Shown here: piece after piece, positions 41,217-49,210 of the stretch
Numbering within the stretch: the stretch's first letter is position 1
Layout of the letters: every line of letters starts with the position of its first letter
NCBI RefSeq assembly: GCF_003846185.1
Contig: NZ_ML123034.1
Coordinates: 2,955,471 to 3,005,054, forward strand
Reading direction: 5' to 3'
Length of the DNA: 49,584 bases
DNA from: Streptomyces sp. ADI96-02
GTDB lineage: Bacteria; Actinomycetota; Actinomycetes; Streptomycetales; Streptomycetaceae
Position numbers and translations under genes: made by a program
The notes under the pieces: model-generated
Told to the model about the DNA's origin: nothing
What the model saw: the letters and a program-made list of their open reading frames with translations, nothing else
Database searches by the model: none

Positions 41217-42005
41217 GTGAGTCAGCCGGAGATGCAGCCCGAGGGGCCGCCCCGCAAGGAGACCGACGCGGGATCCGGTGAAAACGGAGTTGAGCGTTCC
41301 GCTTATGTCCTCCGTTCCGGAGCCCGCGACCTGACCGGACGCCCCTTCCCCCTCGGCGACTGGGCCGAACCCGCCGAACGGCTCGACGAGCTCTACCGCT
41401 GGGTGGAGTCGGACGCCCTGCGCACGGCCGACTGGTACCTCGACGACCGCGTCCGCAAACGCCGGGCCGCCCGCGCGCTGCGGATCGGCACCGCCGCCGG
41501 TGTGGTCGCCGGGGCCGGACTGCCGCTGCTCGACCTGACCGGCGCGCTGAGCGGATCCGCCGGGTGGGGCTATCTGTCGCTGCTGCTGGGAGCCGCCTGC
41601 ATGGCCTGCGACCGGTACTTCGGTCTCACGTCCGGCTGGATAAGGGATCTCGCCACGGCGCAGGCCGTACAGCGGCGGCTCCAGGTGCTCCAGTTCGACT
41701 GGGCCTCGGAGTGCGTACGGGAGATGCTCGGGCCGACGGAGGGCACGGCCAGCGAGGCCGCCGAGCGGTGCCTCGGCGTGCTGCGGCGGTTCTCGGAGGA
41801 CGTGACGGAGCTGGTGCGCTCGGAGACGGCGGACTGGATGGTGGAGTTCCGGGCGGGGCCCGCGCCCATGGGCACGCAGGCCCTGGTCACCGGCAGCGCC
41901 GGAGGGCGTACGGAGCAGGGCACGCCGCCCGGCCGGTTCTCGATGCCGTCGGTCGCGGCCCGGCCGAACATGCCGAGGCAGCGCCCGCCGGAGTCGCCCC
42001 GCTGA
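41217..42005 (+). CDS. SLATT domain membrane protein
   Basis: A 262-residue protein with the SLATT layout: an amphipathic helical N-terminus (LDELYRWVESDALRTADWYLDDRVRKRRAARALR), a pair of hydrophobic helices at about 90-110 and 117-135, then a long helical tail. SLATT proteins are proposed membrane-perforating effectors in nucleotide-signalled conflict systems (family knowledge). No CD-NTase, SLOG or other usual partner is next door here. GTG 41217 follows GAGGAG. A 10-bp hairpin closes the gene. Confidence 0.8.
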   Translation: MSQPEMQPEGPPRKETDAGSGENGVERSAYVLRSGARDLTGRPFPLGDWAEPAERLDELYRWVESDALRTADWYLDDRVRKRRAARALRIGTAAGVVAGAGLPLLDLTGALSGSAGWGYLSLLLGAACMACDRYFGLTSGWIRDLATAQAVQRRLQVLQFDWASECVREMLGPTEGTASEAAERCLGVLRRFSEDVTELVRSETADWMVEFRAGPAPMGTQALVTGSAGGRTEQGTPPGRFSMPSVAARPNMPRQRPPESPR

Positions 42006-42012
42006 GGCGGTC

Positions 42013-42039
42013 GGAGACGCCGGGCGGGCCGGCGTCTCC
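42013..42039. terminator. Hairpin between SLATT and unknown gene
   Basis: GGAGACGCCG and CGGCGTCTCC form a perfect 10-bp stem with a 7-nt loop in the 56-bp convergent gap. Confidence 0.65.
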
Positions 42040-42061
42040 GGAACCAGGCGTCTCCGCCCCG

Positions 42062-42712
42062 TCAGCTGAAGATGATCATCGAGCCCTGGGCCAGGCTGCG
42101 GGTCGCCGCCGCGTGCAGGCCGAGCCAGACGTGGCGCTCGCGGGCGAACGGACCGTCGTCGTACGGAACGGGGCTCGCCGGCTCCTCCAGGGCGGTGGGG
42201 CCCGAGGGAGCCTGCGGGGTGGCCGGCGGATTGGCCGGGTCGATGCCGATGGCGGGGGCGACGAACTCCAGCTCGCGGAGCAGCCCGTGGGCGGAGCCCA
42301 GCGGGCCGCCGCCCTCCAGGAGCGCGTCGGTGGAGAGCGGGGCCGGAAAGTCGACCGGGACGTACGCCCCGGCGTGGTCGTAGTGCCAGACCAGGTGCGA
42401 CTGCTGCGCGGCCTGTTCGAACATCTCCAGCAACCGCTCGTACTCCCCGTCCAGGCCCGCGACGGGCGTGACGGCGAGGCCGCTCAGCTGGAGCAGGTAG
42501 GCGCGGCGCAGGAAGTGCAGCGCGTCGTAGTCGAAGCCGGCCACGGGGGCGACGTCCCCGGTGAGACCCGGCATGTAGGCGAAGACGGGCACGGACGGCA
42601 GTCCCGCGCCGTTCAGCGCCGCGTCGTAGACGGCGATCTCTTCGGCGAAGGGGTTGTCGGGGCTGTGGCACAGCACGTCGACGAGGGGGACCAGCCACAG
42701 GTCACAGGCCAC
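42062..42712 (-). CDS. Conserved Streptomyces protein, unknown
   Basis: A 216-residue acidic protein beginning MACDLWLVPLVDVLC and ending in hydrophobic RSLAQGSMIIFS. I recall it as widely conserved in Streptomyces without a name. It contains FVAPAIGIDPANPPATPQ and HLVWHYDHAGAYVPVDFP and has no signal peptide or membrane helix. Its fixed neighbour is the SLATT gene, convergent across a 56-bp gap, so a partnership is conceivable but not shown. The promoter region (42713-42828) is short. Confidence 0.8.
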   Translation of the reverse strand: MACDLWLVPLVDVLCHSPDNPFAEEIAVYDAALNGAGLPSVPVFAYMPGLTGDVAPVAGFDYDALHFLRRAYLLQLSGLAVTPVAGLDGEYERLLEMFEQAAQQSHLVWHYDHAGAYVPVDFPAPLSTDALLEGGGPLGSAHGLLRELEFVAPAIGIDPANPPATPQAPSGPTALEEPASPVPYDDGPFARERHVWLGLHAAATRSLAQGSMIIFS

Positions 42713-42828
42713 GAAGTCTCGCTCTCCAACGGGTTCGGGCGATCGTCGGGACAGCGTAATGCGGGGCGCACCCCGCGCACAGTGCGCCGGACGGAGCGGT
42801 GGTGGGGCGGCTCAGGGCCGTCCGGCGG

Positions 42829-43572
42829 CTAAGGGCTGTCCCGCGATCCCTGGCGGGACAGCCCTGAGGGAGCCGGGGCGGGGCCGCCGGTCCTGCGGGC
42901 CGCCTCCTGCTCCGCGAGCCGGTCGGCCCAGGCGAGGGAGTGGCCGTAGTACGAGCGCATCATCGCCTGGACCTCGGCGTTGTCGCCCCGGGCGATGGCC
43001 TCGACCAGGTCCTCGTGGCCGAACCACAGCACGTCCCCGTCGGTGCGGCCGTCGCGCAGCCGGTGCACGGCGAAGACCCACGCCTGGACGCGGAGCTTGG
43101 CGAGGAAAGCGGCAATGTACGGGTTGAGGACGAACGCCCCCAGCTCCCGCCAGAAGCGCAGGTCGTACCCGATCAGTACGTCGAGGTCGCCGCCCTTCGC
43201 GGCGCGGACCGCCTCGGAGGCCCTGCGACGGATCGAGGCGAGCGCCTCGTCCTTGACGGAGGCGTGGTCGGCCGGGGCGCGGAAGATGCCTTCGACGACG
43301 AGCGAGCGGGCTTCGACCATGGCGCGGAAGTCGTCGACGGTGAACTCGCGCACCTGGAAGCCGCGGTGCTGGTCCGAGGTGAGCAGCCCCTGGGCGGAGA
43401 GGTCGAACAGCGCCTCGCGGACCGGGGTGGCGGACACCCCGTACTGCTCGGCTATCTGCTTGACGGTGAACTCCCGGCCCGGTGGCAGGCGTCCTGCCAG
43501 CACCTCGTCACGCAGCGCGTCGGCGATCTGCTGGCGCAGCGTACTGCGGGTCACACCTCCGCTCGCGCACAT
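42829..43572 (-). CDS. GntR-family (FadR/FCD-type) transcription regulator
   Basis: A 247-residue repressor. The N-terminal winged helix is visible as LRQQIADALRDEVLAGRLPPGREFTVKQIAEQYGVSATPVREALFDL (11-57), and the remainder is a helical ligand domain of the FCD type, which usually binds a carboxylate through a metal. ATG 43572 is chosen because GGGAGGG precedes it by about 8 nt. It lies directly downstream of, and in the same orientation as, a class III aminotransferase, so it probably regulates nitrogen or amine use (inference). Confidence 0.92.
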   Translation of the reverse strand: MCASGGVTRSTLRQQIADALRDEVLAGRLPPGREFTVKQIAEQYGVSATPVREALFDLSAQGLLTSDQHRGFQVREFTVDDFRAMVEARSLVVEGIFRAPADHASVKDEALASIRRRASEAVRAAKGGDLDVLIGYDLRFWRELGAFVLNPYIAAFLAKLRVQAWVFAVHRLRDGRTDGDVLWFGHEDLVEAIARGDNAEVQAMMRSYYGHSLAWADRLAEQEAARRTGGPAPAPSGLSRQGSRDSP

Positions 43573-43628
43573 GACGGCCCCCTCCCGTTCGTCAGCCGTA
43601 ATTCGGCTCGGGTCACCTTAAGCCAGGC

Positions 43629-43652
43629 GCCGTGCCCGTTTCCGGGCACGGC
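43629..43652 (-). terminator. Hairpin between aminotransferase and GntR genes
   Basis: GCCGTGCCCG and CGGGCACGGC form a perfect 10-bp stem with a TTTC loop, 36 bp past the aminotransferase stop. Confidence 0.65.
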
Positions 43653-43687
43653 GGGGGCGTGCGGCGTACGGAGGCGTGGCCGGTCGG

Positions 43688-45061
43688 CTACACGGTGTAC
43701 TCGTCGGCGACGGAGAGGGCGATGTCGAGGGCGGCGAGCCCTTCCTTCGCCTCCGCCTCGGTGATGTTGCAGGCGGGGACGGCGTGCGTGCGGTTCATGT
43801 TGACGAACGGCCACAGACCCTGCTTCTTCGCCGCCGCGCCGAAGGCGGCCATCGGGGCGTTGGCCTCGCCCGAGGCGTTGTACGGGACGAGCGGTTCGCG
43901 GGTCTCCCGGTCGCGGACCAGGTCCAGCGCCCAGAACGCGCCGAGGCCGCGGACCTCGCCGACGCACGGGTGGCGTTCGGCGAGTTCCCGCAGGCCGGGG
44001 CCGAGGACCGTCTCACCGATGCGGGCGGCGTGCTCGACGACCTTCTCGTCCTCCATCACGCCGATGGTGGCGACGGCGGCGGCGCAGGCCAGCGGGTGGC
44101 CGGAGTAGGTGAGACCGCCCGGGTAGGGGCGCTTGTCGAAGGTGGCGGCGATCTCCGCACTGATGGCGACGCCGCCGAGCGGCACGTAACCGGAGTTGAC
44201 GCCCTTGGCGAAGGTGAGCAGGTCCGGTACGACGTCGAAGTGGTCGGCGGCGAACCAGGCCCCGGTGCGGCCGAAGCCGGCCATCACCTCGTCGAGCACG
44301 AAGACGATCCCGTACCGGTCGCAGATCTCGCGGACGCCGGCCAGGTAGCCGGGCGGCGGCGGCATGATGCCCGCCGTGCCCGGGATGGTCTCCAGGACGA
44401 TCGCGGCGATGGTGGCCGGTCCCTCGAAGGCGAGGGTGTCCTCCAGGTGCTGGAGCGCGCGGGCGCACTCCTCGCTCTCGTTCGCGGCGTGGAACGGGGA
44501 GCGGTAGAGGAACGGGGCCCAGAAGCGGACGACGCCCGCCGAACCGTTGTCGGAGGCCCAGCGGCGCGGGTCGCCGGTGAGGTTGATCGCCGTGGAGGTG
44601 GCTCCGTGGTACGAGCGGTAGGCGGAGAGCACCTTCGTACGGCCGGTGTGCAGACGGGCCATGCGGACGGCGTTCTCGACGGCCTCGGCGCCGCCGTTGG
44701 TGAAGAAGATCTTGTCCAGGTCGCCCGGAGTGTGTTCGGCGATGAGGCGGGCTGCCTCCGAGCGGGCCTCGATCGCGAACGCGGGCGCGAAGGTGGCGAG
44801 CTTCCCCGCCTGTTCCTGGATCGCGGCGACCACGGTCGGGTGCTGGTAGCCGATGTTGGTGAAGACGAGGCCGCTGGTGAAGTCCAGATAGCGGTTGCCG
44901 TCGTAGTCCCAGAAGCAGGACCCCTCGGCGCCGGCGACGGCGAGCGGGTCGATGAGGCCCTGGGCGGACCAGGAGTGGAACACGTGCGCGCGGTCCGCGG
45001 CCTTCACGGCCGCACCGGCCGCGGGGTCGGCGTACGGGGCATGAGGGGCATGAGGGGTCAT
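43688..45061 (-). CDS. PLP-dependent class III aminotransferase
   Basis: A 457-residue fold-type I aminotransferase. PLP-binding Lys is in LLTFAKGVNSGYVPLGG (about 284), with the aspartate in VFVLDEVMAGFGRTG (about 250) and GAEAVENAVRMAR (about 110). The family includes GABA, taurine, beta-alanine and other omega-amino acid transaminases; the true amine is unknown. ATG 45061 is preferred because TACGCT ends 6 nt before it with no Shine-Dalgarno (leaderless); earlier in-frame starts at 45097 and 45115 are possible. Two MarR-type palindromes lie about 115 bp upstream and may also affect it. Confidence 0.92.
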   Translation of the reverse strand: MTPHAPHAPYADPAAGAAVKAADRAHVFHSWSAQGLIDPLAVAGAEGSCFWDYDGNRYLDFTSGLVFTNIGYQHPTVVAAIQEQAGKLATFAPAFAIEARSEAARLIAEHTPGDLDKIFFTNGGAEAVENAVRMARLHTGRTKVLSAYRSYHGATSTAINLTGDPRRWASDNGSAGVVRFWAPFLYRSPFHAANESEECARALQHLEDTLAFEGPATIAAIVLETIPGTAGIMPPPPGYLAGVREICDRYGIVFVLDEVMAGFGRTGAWFAADHFDVVPDLLTFAKGVNSGYVPLGGVAISAEIAATFDKRPYPGGLTYSGHPLACAAAVATIGVMEDEKVVEHAARIGETVLGPGLRELAERHPCVGEVRGLGAFWALDLVRDRETREPLVPYNASGEANAPMAAFGAAAKKQGLWPFVNMNRTHAVPACNITEAEAKEGLAALDIALSVADEYTV

Positions 45062-45173
45062 GCGGCGAGCGTAGGTGCTGGTGGAGGGCGACTCCATGGC
45101 CACGTTGTACGGCATGGGGCGCGCGGATCGGCAAGGTGTCGGGTCCCTGAGACGGTCCCCGAGATCCCGCCAT

Positions 45174-45210
45174 TTGACAGCATGCTGTCGTTATGACAGC
45201 CTTCTGTCAT
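45174..45210. promoter_or_regulatory. Two MarR-type palindromic operators
   Basis: TGACAG-CATG-CTGTCG (45175-45190) and ATGACAG-CCTT-CTGTCAT (45193-45210) are the same palindrome in two copies 19 bp apart. TTGACA of a potential -35 overlaps the first copy (45174-45179). They lie 41-77 bp before the DJ-1 gene, which is co-transcribed with a MarR regulator, so the regulator probably represses here. Confidence 0.7.
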
Positions 45211-45250
45211 CAAGGGATTTCGCGAGGCGTCAAGAGTTGAGGAGATCGCG

Positions 45251-45889
45251 ATGAGCACGGTGAACGCGACGAGCACGACCAGCGCGACGAGCACGGCGAC
45301 CGGCAGGACCGTTCATCTCGCCGTGTACGACACCTTCGCCGACTGGGAGACCGGGCACACCACCGCCCATCTCGCGCAGAACGGCCTCACCGTGCGGACG
45401 GTCGGGCCGACCCGGGAGGCCGTGACGAGCATGGGCGGCATGCGGGTGCTGCCGGACCTCGCACTGGCGGAGCTGCGCCCCGAGGACAGCGCGCTGCTCG
45501 TCCTCCCGGGCGCCTCCCTCTGGGACGCCGGTGACGATCTGGCCCCCTTCGGCCGCGCGGCCCGCGCGTTCCTCGACGCGGGTGTGCCGGTCGCGGCGAT
45601 CTGCGGGGCGACGGCGGGGCTGGCCCGGGAGGGCCTGCTGGACGACCGGGCGCACACCAGCGCGGCCCCGTTCTACCTCGCGGCGAGCGGATACGCGGGC
45701 GGTGAGCGGTACGTGGAGGCCGACGCGGTCTCGGACGGCGGGCTGGTGACGGCCGGGCCCACCGAGCCGGTCGCGTTCGCCCGGGAGGTGTTCACGCTGC
45801 TCGGCGTGTACGGGCCGGAGAAGCTGGACGCCTGGTTCCGGCTGTTCCACGACTCGGACGCGAGCGCGTTCGCGGTGCTGGAGGGATGA
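45251..45889 (+). CDS. DJ-1/PfpI family protein
   Basis: A 212-residue class I glutamine amidotransferase-like fold. After a Thr/Ser/Ala-rich N-terminus, the core starts VHLAVYDTFADWETGH. The nucleophile Cys is in VPVAAICGATAGLA (about 118), followed by a His-containing HTSAAPFYLA. Members act as chaperones, glyoxalases or proteases; which one is open. GAGGAG precedes the ATG. The stop overlaps the start of the MarR gene by 4 nt. A double palindromic operator lies upstream. Confidence 0.9.
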   Translation: MSTVNATSTTSATSTATGRTVHLAVYDTFADWETGHTTAHLAQNGLTVRTVGPTREAVTSMGGMRVLPDLALAELRPEDSALLVLPGASLWDAGDDLAPFGRAARAFLDAGVPVAAICGATAGLAREGLLDDRAHTSAAPFYLAASGYAGGERYVEADAVSDGGLVTAGPTEPVAFAREVFTLLGVYGPEKLDAWFRLFHDSDASAFAVLEG

Positions 45890-46383
45890 GCGCGGTGGAC
45901 CGGGGCGCGGCCGGGCGGGCGGAGCGGGACGCGCTCAGCCGTACGGCGCTCACCGTGTTCCGGCTGAACGGCCAGTTCCTCGGTGTGGCCGACGAGTTGG
46001 CCCGGCCCGGCGGGCTGACGGCGGCGTGGTGGCAGGTCCTGGGCGCGGTGCTGCCCGAGCCGTTGCCGGTGGCCGGGATCGCGCGGGCCATGGGGATCAC
46101 CCGGCAGAGCGTGCAGCGGATCGCGGACCTGCTGGTGGCGAAGGGGCTCGCGGAGTACGCGGAGAACCCGGCCCACCGCCGCGCCAAGCTGCTCCGGCCG
46201 ACGGACGCCGGACGGGCGGCGGTGAGCCGGATCGACCCGGTCCACGCCGCGTTCGCCGCCCGGCTGTCGGCGGAGCTGGGCCCGGAGGAGTTCGCGGAGA
46301 CGGTGCGGGCGCTGGAACGGCTGTCGGCCGCGATGGAGAAGCTGGCGGACGTGGGGCCGCCTGACGGAGCCGGGGACGCCTGA
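45886..46383 (+). CDS. MarR-family transcription regulator
   Basis: A 165-residue MarR protein: the winged-helix includes LPVAGIARAMGITRQSVQRIADLLVAKGLAEYAENPAHRRAKLLRPTDAGRAA (about 60-112), with long helices on either side for dimerisation. The ATG overlaps the DJ-1 stop, so the two are co-translated. It most likely binds the paired TGACAG-N4-CTGTCA sites before the operon (inference). The 271-bp spacer to the kinase holds short CCTGACGGGCGCGGAG-type repeats and no gene. Confidence 0.92.
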   Translation: MSAVDRGAAGRAERDALSRTALTVFRLNGQFLGVADELARPGGLTAAWWQVLGAVLPEPLPVAGIARAMGITRQSVQRIADLLVAKGLAEYAENPAHRRAKLLRPTDAGRAAVSRIDPVHAAFAARLSAELGPEEFAETVRALERLSAAMEKLADVGPPDGAGDA

Positions 46384-46654
46384 CGGGCGCGGGGAGACCT
46401 GGCAGGCGGGAGACCTGGCGGGCGCAGAGCCGGTCGGCGCGAGCGGGGCCGTCTGACGGGCGCGGAGCCCCTGACCGGTCCGGGCAGACCTGACGGCCCG
46501 TCCGGCGCCTGAGTGGACAACCAGTGCGCCCCCGCCAGCCCGGCAGTCGACGGCGTAACTCGCGTGCCCGAAAGCGGTGTAGCGCCCGGGGAGCCCGCGA
46601 ACTCCTCAGGCGACGGCGCTATCCTCGTGCGGGCTGCTCGCGGGAGGGACTGCC

Positions 46655-48394
46655 ATGGAAAAGCTCGGGGCCGACGACCCGCACCGCATCGGTGCCTACC
46701 GCCTGCTGGGCCGCCTCGGCGAGGGCGGCATGGGCCAGGTCTTCCTCGCCCGCTCCGACCGGGGCCGCACCGTCGCCCTCAAGCTCGCCCGCCGCGAACT
46801 GGCCGAACGGCCGGAGTTCCGCGCCCGCTTCCGCCAGGAGGTCCGCGCCGCGCACCGGGTCGGCGGCGCCTGGACCGCTCCGGTCCTCGACTCCGACACC
46901 GAGGCCCCCGTCCCGTGGGTCGCCACCGGTTACGTCGCCGGGCCCTCCCTCCAGCGCATCGTCTCCGGCCGCCCCGGGCTGCCCGTCGCGGCTTCGGGCG
47001 CGTACGGACCGTTGCCGATACGTTCCGTCCAGCTCCTCGGCTCCGGCCTCGCCCACGCCCTCCAGCACATCCACGGGGCCGGGCTGATCCACCGGGACCT
47101 GAAGCCGTCCAACGTGCTGATGACGATAGACGGGCCCCGGGTGATCGACTTCGGGATCGCCCGCGCTCTGGAGTCCGTGTCCGACGGCGATCTCACCCGC
47201 ACCGGAGCGCTCATCGGCTCGCCCGGGTTCATGGCGCCGGAGCAGGTGCGCGGCGAGCGCGTGACGACCGCCTGTGACGTGTTCTGCCTGGGCTCCGTCC
47301 TCGCGTACGCGGCGTCCGGCCGCCTGCCCTTCGGCTCGGCGGAGAGCGGCGGGGTGCACGCGCTGATGTTCCGGATCGCTCAGGACGATCCCGACCTGAC
47401 CGGCGTTCCGGCCGAGCTGGCCGACGTCGTACGCGACTGTCTGGCCAAGGACCCGGCGGCCCGGCCCGGCACGGGCGCGATCCTGGAGCGGCTGGGCGAG
47501 GCACTGGCCGACGAGCCGTGGCTGCCCGCCACCCTCATAGCCCAACTGGGCCGCCACGCCGTCGAGTTGCTTGACGCGGAGGACCCCGAACCGGCAGCGC
47601 CGGACGCCCACGCCGGGCCCGACACGGCCGCCCCGCCTCCCTTCTCCACCCCGCCCTCCTTCTCCACTCCCCCTCCCTTCTCCGCCACCCCTGCCACCCC
47701 TGCCGCCGCTGCCGCCGCTGCCGCCGCTCCGGCACCGGATGCCGCACCCGCACCCGCACCCGCACCCGCACCCGCACCTCACGAGGCGTACGGCCCGCCG
47801 CTCAGCGGCCCGGACCCGCAGCAGCCGTACTTCGCACCCGTCCCCGTACCCGACCGCGAGCGCCGCTCCACCGGGGGGACGATCGCGCTCGTCGCGGTCG
47901 CCGTGGCCGTCGCGATCGGAGCGGGCGGTTCCGTGTACGCGTTCATGAACGGCGACCGGACCACGAGCAGTTCCTCCGGCGCGACAGCGGGCGGGAACGG
48001 CGGGAACGGCGGGAACGGCGGCGGCACGAACGAGCCGGACGCCATACCCGGCGACTACCTGGGCACCTGGACCGGTACACGGTCCGACCCGGGAGCGCCC
48101 ACCCGGAAACTGACCATCCGCCAGGGCGGTGTCGGCGACCAGGTCCTCTCGCTCACCGTGAAGGGCCCGCTCGCCTCCGGCGACACGTTCCGCTGCGAGT
48201 TCACCGCTCGGCTGGCCTCCCGCCCCACCGCCGCCGGCACGGTCCGCATCGGCCCGTCCACGGTGTCCTCCGGCGAGCCCGCCTCCTCCTGCTCCCCCGG
48301 CACGGCCACGGAACTGACCCTCCTCCAGGACGGCACCCTGCGCCGGTCGCCGACGGGAGCGGGCCAGAGCCTGATCTACACCAAGTCCGACTGA
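46655..48394 (+). CDS. Membrane-anchored Ser/Thr protein kinase
   Basis: A 579-residue Hanks-type kinase. The glycine loop is GEGGMGQVFLA (23-33), the ATP lysine is in VALKLA (about 43), the catalytic loop is IHRDLKPSNV (about 145) and DFGIA is near 165; GSPGFMAPEQ closes the activation segment. A Pro/Ala-rich linker (about 305-400) with PAPAPA repeats leads to one transmembrane helix (about 407-428), then a Ser/Gly-rich stem and a small extracytoplasmic beta-domain (about 460-579) with two Cys. No PASTA repeats. GGGAGGG precedes the ATG. Confidence 0.93.
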   Translation: MEKLGADDPHRIGAYRLLGRLGEGGMGQVFLARSDRGRTVALKLARRELAERPEFRARFRQEVRAAHRVGGAWTAPVLDSDTEAPVPWVATGYVAGPSLQRIVSGRPGLPVAASGAYGPLPIRSVQLLGSGLAHALQHIHGAGLIHRDLKPSNVLMTIDGPRVIDFGIARALESVSDGDLTRTGALIGSPGFMAPEQVRGERVTTACDVFCLGSVLAYAASGRLPFGSAESGGVHALMFRIAQDDPDLTGVPAELADVVRDCLAKDPAARPGTGAILERLGEALADEPWLPATLIAQLGRHAVELLDAEDPEPAAPDAHAGPDTAAPPPFSTPPSFSTPPPFSATPATPAAAAAAAAAPAPDAAPAPAPAPAPAPHEAYGPPLSGPDPQQPYFAPVPVPDRERRSTGGTIALVAVAVAVAIGAGGSVYAFMNGDRTTSSSSGATAGGNGGNGGNGGGTNEPDAIPGDYLGTWTGTRSDPGAPTRKLTIRQGGVGDQVLSLTVKGPLASGDTFRCEFTARLASRPTAAGTVRIGPSTVSSGEPASSCSPGTATELTLLQDGTLRRSPTGAGQSLIYTKSD

Positions 48395-48471
48395 GCGGAC
48401 GGCAATGCCGGCTGCGTACCGTCGCAGCGCCCCGGTGCTGTCGCCGCGCCCCCGGCCCGGAGGAGCCCGCC

Positions 48472-49146
48472 ATGTGGTCCGTACTGTCGCCCGAACCGCC
48501 CGTCGGCTTCATCGTCTGGAGCCTGCTGGGACTGCTCTTCGCCGCCGTGCCGCTCATCGTCTGGAGCCGCGTCGCCCGGACCGAGGGCGTGGGGCTCGCG
48601 GTCGGCGCGGCCCTGCTGGGCGCGGGCGGCCTGCTCGTCGCCGTCCAGCACGGGGGCGTCGACGCCGTGCCACGGGCCGACGCCCATCTCCTGTTCACTC
48701 TCGCCGCCCCGCTCCTCGTCACGTTCGGCGTCCTGCTGGAGAAGGGGCAGGAGGGACCGGCGTCCGAGGAGTGGAGCGCGCGCCGCGGTACGGCCGTCGG
48801 CGTGCTCGGGACGCAGTTCGCGCTGACCCTGGCCGGCTCCTTCCTCTACTTCCTGGCCGGCTCCGGCGCGTCCGTGCCTCCCGCCGGGGCGGTGCCCGAC
48901 CTGCCACCGGGCCTCACGGTGCTCTCCGAGGGGAGCGGTTGCGGATCGTCGATCTGCTCGCGCATCGTGACGGTCGGCAGCCGGGACGGCCTCTCGCAGG
49001 CCGAGATCGTCCGCAGGCTGGACCGCCCGCGCGAGACCTGCCGTCCGAACGGCTGGCTGCTCGACCGGCGCCCGCTGTGCACCGGAGTCATGGCCACCGG
49101 CAAAAGGGTGCAGCTCTACGTCAGCCTCGGCGACCTTGTCGGCTGA
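48472..49146 (+). CDS. Integral membrane protein, unknown
   Basis: A 224-residue protein with about four hydrophobic helices (about 13-35, 42-60, 70-88, 108-128) and a C-terminal globular part of about 90 residues containing four Cys (in GSGCGSSICSR, RETCRPN and RRPLCTG), probably outside the membrane with two disulfides. I do not recognise the family. GAGGAG upstream supports the ATG. It follows the kinase by 77 bp in the same direction. Confidence 0.7.
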   Translation: MWSVLSPEPPVGFIVWSLLGLLFAAVPLIVWSRVARTEGVGLAVGAALLGAGGLLVAVQHGGVDAVPRADAHLLFTLAAPLLVTFGVLLEKGQEGPASEEWSARRGTAVGVLGTQFALTLAGSFLYFLAGSGASVPPAGAVPDLPPGLTVLSEGSGCGSSICSRIVTVGSRDGLSQAEIVRRLDRPRETCRPNGWLLDRRPLCTGVMATGKRVQLYVSLGDLVG

Positions 49147-49210
49147 CCCCGGCCGCGCCCGCCCTATGCTGCGGAGGAAGAGACGAGCGGACCGACCGAG
49201 GAGGCTCCGG

